Below, piece after piece: positions 60,334 to 64,000 of a stretch of DNA of 64,000 nucleotides (positions are counted from its first letter, which is position 1; every line of letters starts with the position of its first letter). The translations under genes and the position numbers were made by a program. Below the pieces are notes generated by a model. That model was not told the origin of the DNA, searched no databases, and worked only from the letters and a program-made list of their open reading frames with translations. Source of the stretch: Erysipelotrichaceae bacterium (GTDB taxonomy: Bacteria > Bacillota_I > Bacilli_A > Erysipelotrichales > Erysipelotrichaceae); the NCBI GenBank assembly GCA_022767445.1, contig JALENJ010000034.1, positions 1 through 64,000 of the forward strand, given 5' to 3'.

Positions 60334-61776
60334 ATGATTGCTTTGGAGAACAAACATTTATTTAAAAAGACAAAGGTAGTATGTACAATTGGTCCTGCTT
60401 CCGAAAATGAAGAGGTACTTACACAACTTGTAGGTGCAGGTATGAATATTGCCCGCATGAACTTCAGCCATGGAACACATGAGGAGCATTTAGAAAGAAT
60501 CAAGTTAGTACGTCGCGTAAGCGAAAAGACAGGGGTAAACCTAGCTGTAGCTTTGGATACAAAAGGTCCAGAAATTCGTTTAGGTAACTTCAAGAACGAT
60601 ACAGAAGAATACGAAATCGGTGAAATCGTATTTCTAACAAAGGCAGAGATTGAAGGAACACATGAGCGTTTCCACATTCAATGCCCAGAGTTATTCGATG
60701 ACTTAAAGATGGGTAACTACATCTTGATCAACGATGGTAAGATGAAGTTAACAGTACTAGAAAACAGCGGTTCTGAGTTGAAGTGCCGTGTTGAGGTTGC
60801 TGGTCCTATCAGCTCCCACAAGGGATGTAATGTACCAGGTGTTAAGCTATCTATGCCATTCTTATCCGCTAAGGATGAGGCAGATATCCGCTTTGGTTGC
60901 CGTAATGATGTAGACTTTATCTTCGCATCTTTTACAAGAAGACCAGAAGACGTAAACGCAATTCGTGCAATCTGTGTTGAAGAAGGAAAGCCACACATTA
61001 ACATTATTCCTAAGATTGAAAACCAAGAAGGTTATGATAACATCGACGCAATTCTAGAAGCTGCTGATGGTGTCATGGTAGCTCGTGGTGACTTAGGTGT
61101 AGAAATTCCTACAATGTTAGTACCAATTTACCAAAAACACATTATTCGTCAGGCAAACATTATTGGTAAGCCTGTTATTACAGCTACACATATGCTAGAT
61201 TCTATGACACACAACCCACGTTGTACACGTGCCGAAGCATCTGATGTATGCAACGCTGTATTAGATGGTTCTGATGGTGTTATGTTATCTGCTGAATCTG
61301 CAGCTGGAGACTATCCGGTAGAGGCATGTGAAACAATGTCAGAGATCGCGGAAGAAGCAGAAAAGATTATCAACTACCGTACAAAACTAGATTGGTTGAA
61401 ACAATCTACACGTAAGACTGTACAAGATGCAGTATCCATTGCAATCAGTGATGCGACTCTAACACTAGATAACATTGGCGCAATCGTTGTATTTACACAG
61501 GGTGGTACAACAGCACGTCGTATTTCTAAGTTCCGTCCAAGCGTTCCTGTATTAGCTGTAACATTTACAACAGATACACAACGTAAGCTATTAAGCTATT
61601 GGGGAGTATTACCTGTATATTCAGAAGTACAAAACCAATTAACAAACGATGACGAACTAGCTTCCGAAGTGGCTAAGAAGTATGGTGTTAAGAAGGGTCA
61701 ATTAATCATCATCTCTGCAGGATATCCAACAGGTGAAGGTTCTGCAAACATGATGAAGATCGTAGAAGTTAAATAA
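60334..61776 (+). CDS. pyk: Pyruvate kinase (start may be TTG at 60343)
   Basis: KTKVVCTIGPASENEEVL; MVARGDLGVEIP; HMLDSMTHNPRCTRAE. Confidence 0.96.
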   Translation: MIALENKHLFKKTKVVCTIGPASENEEVLTQLVGAGMNIARMNFSHGTHEEHLERIKLVRRVSEKTGVNLAVALDTKGPEIRLGNFKNDTEEYEIGEIVFLTKAEIEGTHERFHIQCPELFDDLKMGNYILINDGKMKLTVLENSGSELKCRVEVAGPISSHKGCNVPGVKLSMPFLSAKDEADIRFGCRNDVDFIFASFTRRPEDVNAIRAICVEEGKPHINIIPKIENQEGYDNIDAILEAADGVMVARGDLGVEIPTMLVPIYQKHIIRQANIIGKPVITATHMLDSMTHNPRCTRAEASDVCNAVLDGSDGVMLSAESAAGDYPVEACETMSEIAEEAEKIINYRTKLDWLKQSTRKTVQDAVSIAISDATLTLDNIGAIVVFTQGGTTARRISKFRPSVPVLAVTFTTDTQRKLLSYWGVLPVYSEVQNQLTNDDELASEVAKKYGVKKGQLIIISAGYPTGEGSANMMKIVEVK

Positions 61777-61798
61777 TCATCTATAGATTCTCAAGAAG

Positions 61799-61825
61799 AT
61801 GGGACGAATATTTGTCCCATTTTTT
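61799..61825 (+). terminator. Rho-independent terminator after pyk
   Basis: ATGGGAC-GAATATTT-GTCCCAT-TTTTT. Confidence 0.85.
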
Positions 61826-61944
61826 AATTGCAAACCAAACAGATGAACGTCTAGTCATAGATATTTAAGGTGATACTTAGGTCATAGACCTATGAAATAT
61901 AATATGAAGATAAATATAAGAGGCATAAAGAAAAGAGTCCGATT

Positions 61945-62045
61945 AGTGATATGTACCCTCTTTACTGAACAACAGTAAGCAGGGTACATATCACTATGCG
62001 AGATAGCTACAGGAGGTTAAAAATTCATAATATTGTGAAATAATA
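61945..62045 (+). mobile_element. Degenerate IS 5'-end remnant related to the left-edge IS
   Basis: AGTGATATGTACCCTCTTTACTG-AACAA-CAGTAAGCAGGGTACATATCACT then ATGCGAGATAGCTA, cf. ATGCGTTATAGCTA at the left-edge IS. Confidence 0.6.
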
Positions 62046-62085
62046 GCGATATATTTTTGAGATAATTCCGGAAAGGAGATGCAAT

Positions 62086-62307
62086 ATGTGGTTTCCAGAA
62101 GAAATTAAGAGAATCAGATAGAGATGTTTTTTTACACAGCATGACTTTGCCAAAGAAGTACAAGTGGCATTTTCTACTGTTAATAGATGGGAAGGTGGTA
62201 AAGCAAAGCCTAACCTTATTGCAATGAAAAATATAAAGGAGTTCTGCATTAAGAATAATATCGATTATGCTAGTGTTGAAGAGGCATGGCTAAACTATAA
62301 AGTTTGA
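62086..62307 (+). pseudogene. XRE-like HTH protein with in-frame TAG at 62119
   Basis: MWFPEEIKRIR*RCFFTQHDFAKEVQVAFSTVNRWEGGKAKPNLIAMKNIKEFCIKNN. Confidence 0.7.
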
Positions 62308-62318
62308 GGAGATAAGTA

Positions 62319-62621
62319 ATGATAATAAAATCTAATTTAAAGAATATGTTAAGCTCAGCGGGTTTTAGCTATATTTCTAACGATAAATATGAAAAAAACT
62401 ATCCACTTTCTGATTGCTCTATTGTTGTGGATTTTAAAAATGAAAAGATAATTTATCCTGAAGATAAAGGGTTTAAAGTTAATATAGCAACTACAACAAA
62501 TTTTTCTGAACCGGAAAATTTTGTTGTATTAGAATGTATTAATAGGCTACTTGATAAAGGGTATATTCCAAAGAATACAGATCTAAAAAACTTGAAAAAT
62601 TCCGAGAGTATGAGCGGATAA
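62319..62621 (+). pseudogene. Truncated N-terminal fragment, probably of a restriction-modification/N-6 methylase-type protein
   Basis: Y..NYPLSDCSIVVDFKNEKIIYPEDKG...FSEPENFVVLECINRLLDKGYIP then short unrelated tail. Confidence 0.45.
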
Positions 62622-62760
62622 AAGCAAGGGAATACCGAGCAAGAAAGAAGCCACAAGCCACAACTTAAAAACAATACTCAAAATTAAATATCAACCAATA
62701 TGAAAAGAGGTTTCCTAATTACAGGAAATCTTTTTTTGTGCAAGTCGAAAGGAGGACTAA

Positions 62761-62955
62761 ATGACAGAAAATGAAAAGGAACAAAGCAGTGAAAAACAGA
62801 CCAAAGAAGAACGAGACACGCCCCGAAAACCTGACGGCATTCTAACAAAAAAGATAAATGGAAAGACTTTTGTTACGGAGATATATTTTAACAAAAATAG
62901 TAAGGATACATTTCAAGATAAGCTGTTAAAGGTAGTGCAATCGGAACAGAAATAA
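62761..62955 (+). CDS. Transposon-encoded TnpW-like small protein
   Basis: ILTKKINGKTFVTEIYFNKNSKDTFQDKLLKVVQSE pattern. Confidence 0.6.
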   Translation: MTENEKEQSSEKQTKEERDTPRKPDGILTKKINGKTFVTEIYFNKNSKDTFQDKLLKVVQSEQK

Positions 62956-63125
62956 TAAGGTGAAATAGCACCCTTAATAACTATATTCCTATTCTTTTCA
63001 TATCTGTTTTTGTAAAAGTCCTGAAGACAAGTAGGAAATCTGACGGTAGAAAAAATGGCTTAAAATAGTATAATAATACACAACAAAAGAAAAAAATTTC
63101 TGTTTTATGAGAGGAGGTTACCTAT

Positions 63126-63548
63126 ATGGCAATTGCAAATATAAAGGTTACTCTTTTGTGTCCAATAGAAAAAGTTTGGAATAAAGTTACTAACTTGAGT
63201 GATTTTGGTTGGAGAAGTGATATAAAAGATATAAAAATCATTGATGAAAAAAATTTTGTAGAGATTACAAAAGATGGAGTAGAAACGCATTTTAAAGTTA
63301 CAGAATGTATTAAATATCAATGTTGGTCTTTTGAAATTGAAAATGAAAATATAAAAGGGACTTGGATAGGTAATTTCTATTCGCACGGAGATAAAACAAC
63401 GTTAGATTTTACCGAAAATATTGTGTCTAAAAAATTCATATTTAAACCTTTTGTAGGGTCATATTTAAAAAAACAACAGAAACTGTATTTTAAAGATTTG
63501 AAGAAAGCACTTAATTGTAATGAAGCAAGTTATGTTCAAGTGTTATGA
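63126..63548 (+). CDS. SRPBCC-family protein
   Basis: VTLLCPIEKVWNKVTNLSDFGWRSDIKDIKIID...YLKKQQKLYFKDLKKAL. Confidence 0.75.
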   Translation: MAIANIKVTLLCPIEKVWNKVTNLSDFGWRSDIKDIKIIDEKNFVEITKDGVETHFKVTECIKYQCWSFEIENENIKGTWIGNFYSHGDKTTLDFTENIVSKKFIFKPFVGSYLKKQQKLYFKDLKKALNCNEASYVQVL

Positions 63549-63668
63549 AAGTAAAGTCAAGACAATCTAACAATTATATTAAAGTAATAGAATAGCAACT
63601 TACGAAACAGTAAATAAAAGGTTTACTGTTTTTTCTTTGCTCAAAATCAAGGAGAAAGGACAGATAAA

Positions 63669-63989
63669 ATGAAAAATATAGATGAAAAAAATCTTAATGG
63701 CAGCAGAAGAAATCAAACAGTTACAAAACAAAAGAAAAAAGCTCATTAGTCAGCAGAAACAGGAAGAACGAAAAAAAGAGATAGACGGCTTTATGAAAAA
63801 GGAGGAGTCTTTGAAAGTATCTTTACCGAAAGCAAGGATTTTACCAAAGACGAATTTTATCAGCTAATCACATTCCCAAATATCAAAGAAATAATCAATC
63901 AAAAAATGTTAAAAATAGTAGAAGAACGAGGACAAAGCGAAAATAAAATTACAGAAACACAAGAGGGAGTAATGGAAACAGAGGAATAG
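63669..63989 (+). pseudogene. DUF3847-like ICE-associated protein broken by two compensating 1-nt shifts
   Basis: MKNIDEK / ILMAAEEIKQLQNKRKKLISQQKQEERKK / RDRRLYEKGGVFESIFTESKDFTKDEFYQLITFPNIKEIINQ in frames 0/+1/0. Confidence 0.6.
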
Positions 63990-64000
63990 TCCCTTGTTTA

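Noticed and set aside
1-64000. CRISPR arrays, cas genes, retrons, toxin-antitoxin or other classical defence islands
   Set aside because: No regularly spaced repeat arrays, Cas, RT or recognised TA pairs were found; only R-M-like remnants at the right end.
1-64000. tRNA and rRNA genes
   Set aside because: No convincing tRNA cloverleaf or rRNA sequence noticed by eye; a tRNAscan/Infernal run would be needed to exclude them.

Overview
The window is a low-GC Firmicutes-type chromosome; Erysipelotrichia-like is my inference from gene order and protein style. It has a housekeeping backbone (ffh-rpsP-khpA-rimM-trmD, rplS-lepB-rbgA-rnhB-dprA-topA-trmFO-xerC-like, rpsB-tsf-pyrH-frr-uppS-cdsA-dxr-rseP-galE, radC, polA-mutM-coaE-dnaB-dnaI-pfkA-pyk). 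The left accessory arm (0.2-11.2 kb) carries two mannose-family PTS operons. The right end (about 61.9-64 kb) is a decayed integrative-element or IS region. The best candidate for an undescribed system is 4.7-11.2 kb: PTS IIB, a fused IIC-IID, IIA, two paralogous amidohydrolases, an eIF2B/MtnA-like sugar-phosphate isomerase, a BtpA/SgcQ-like TIM barrel and a GntR regulator, with operator-like dyads at the promoter. Other notable observations: an orphan EIIA-Man paralogue whose phosphorylatable His is Asn, a short protein with hydrogenase-like Cys motifs in an ABC-transporter operon, a Shine-Dalgarno-sequestering hairpin next to a 22-bp perfect palindrome, a lipoprotein FMN/FAD reductase behind a perfect 16-bp dyad, related IS 5'-end hairpins at both ends of the window, and a DUF3847-like gene with two compensating frameshifts in A7 tracts. 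All assignments come from reading the sequence; no searches were run.
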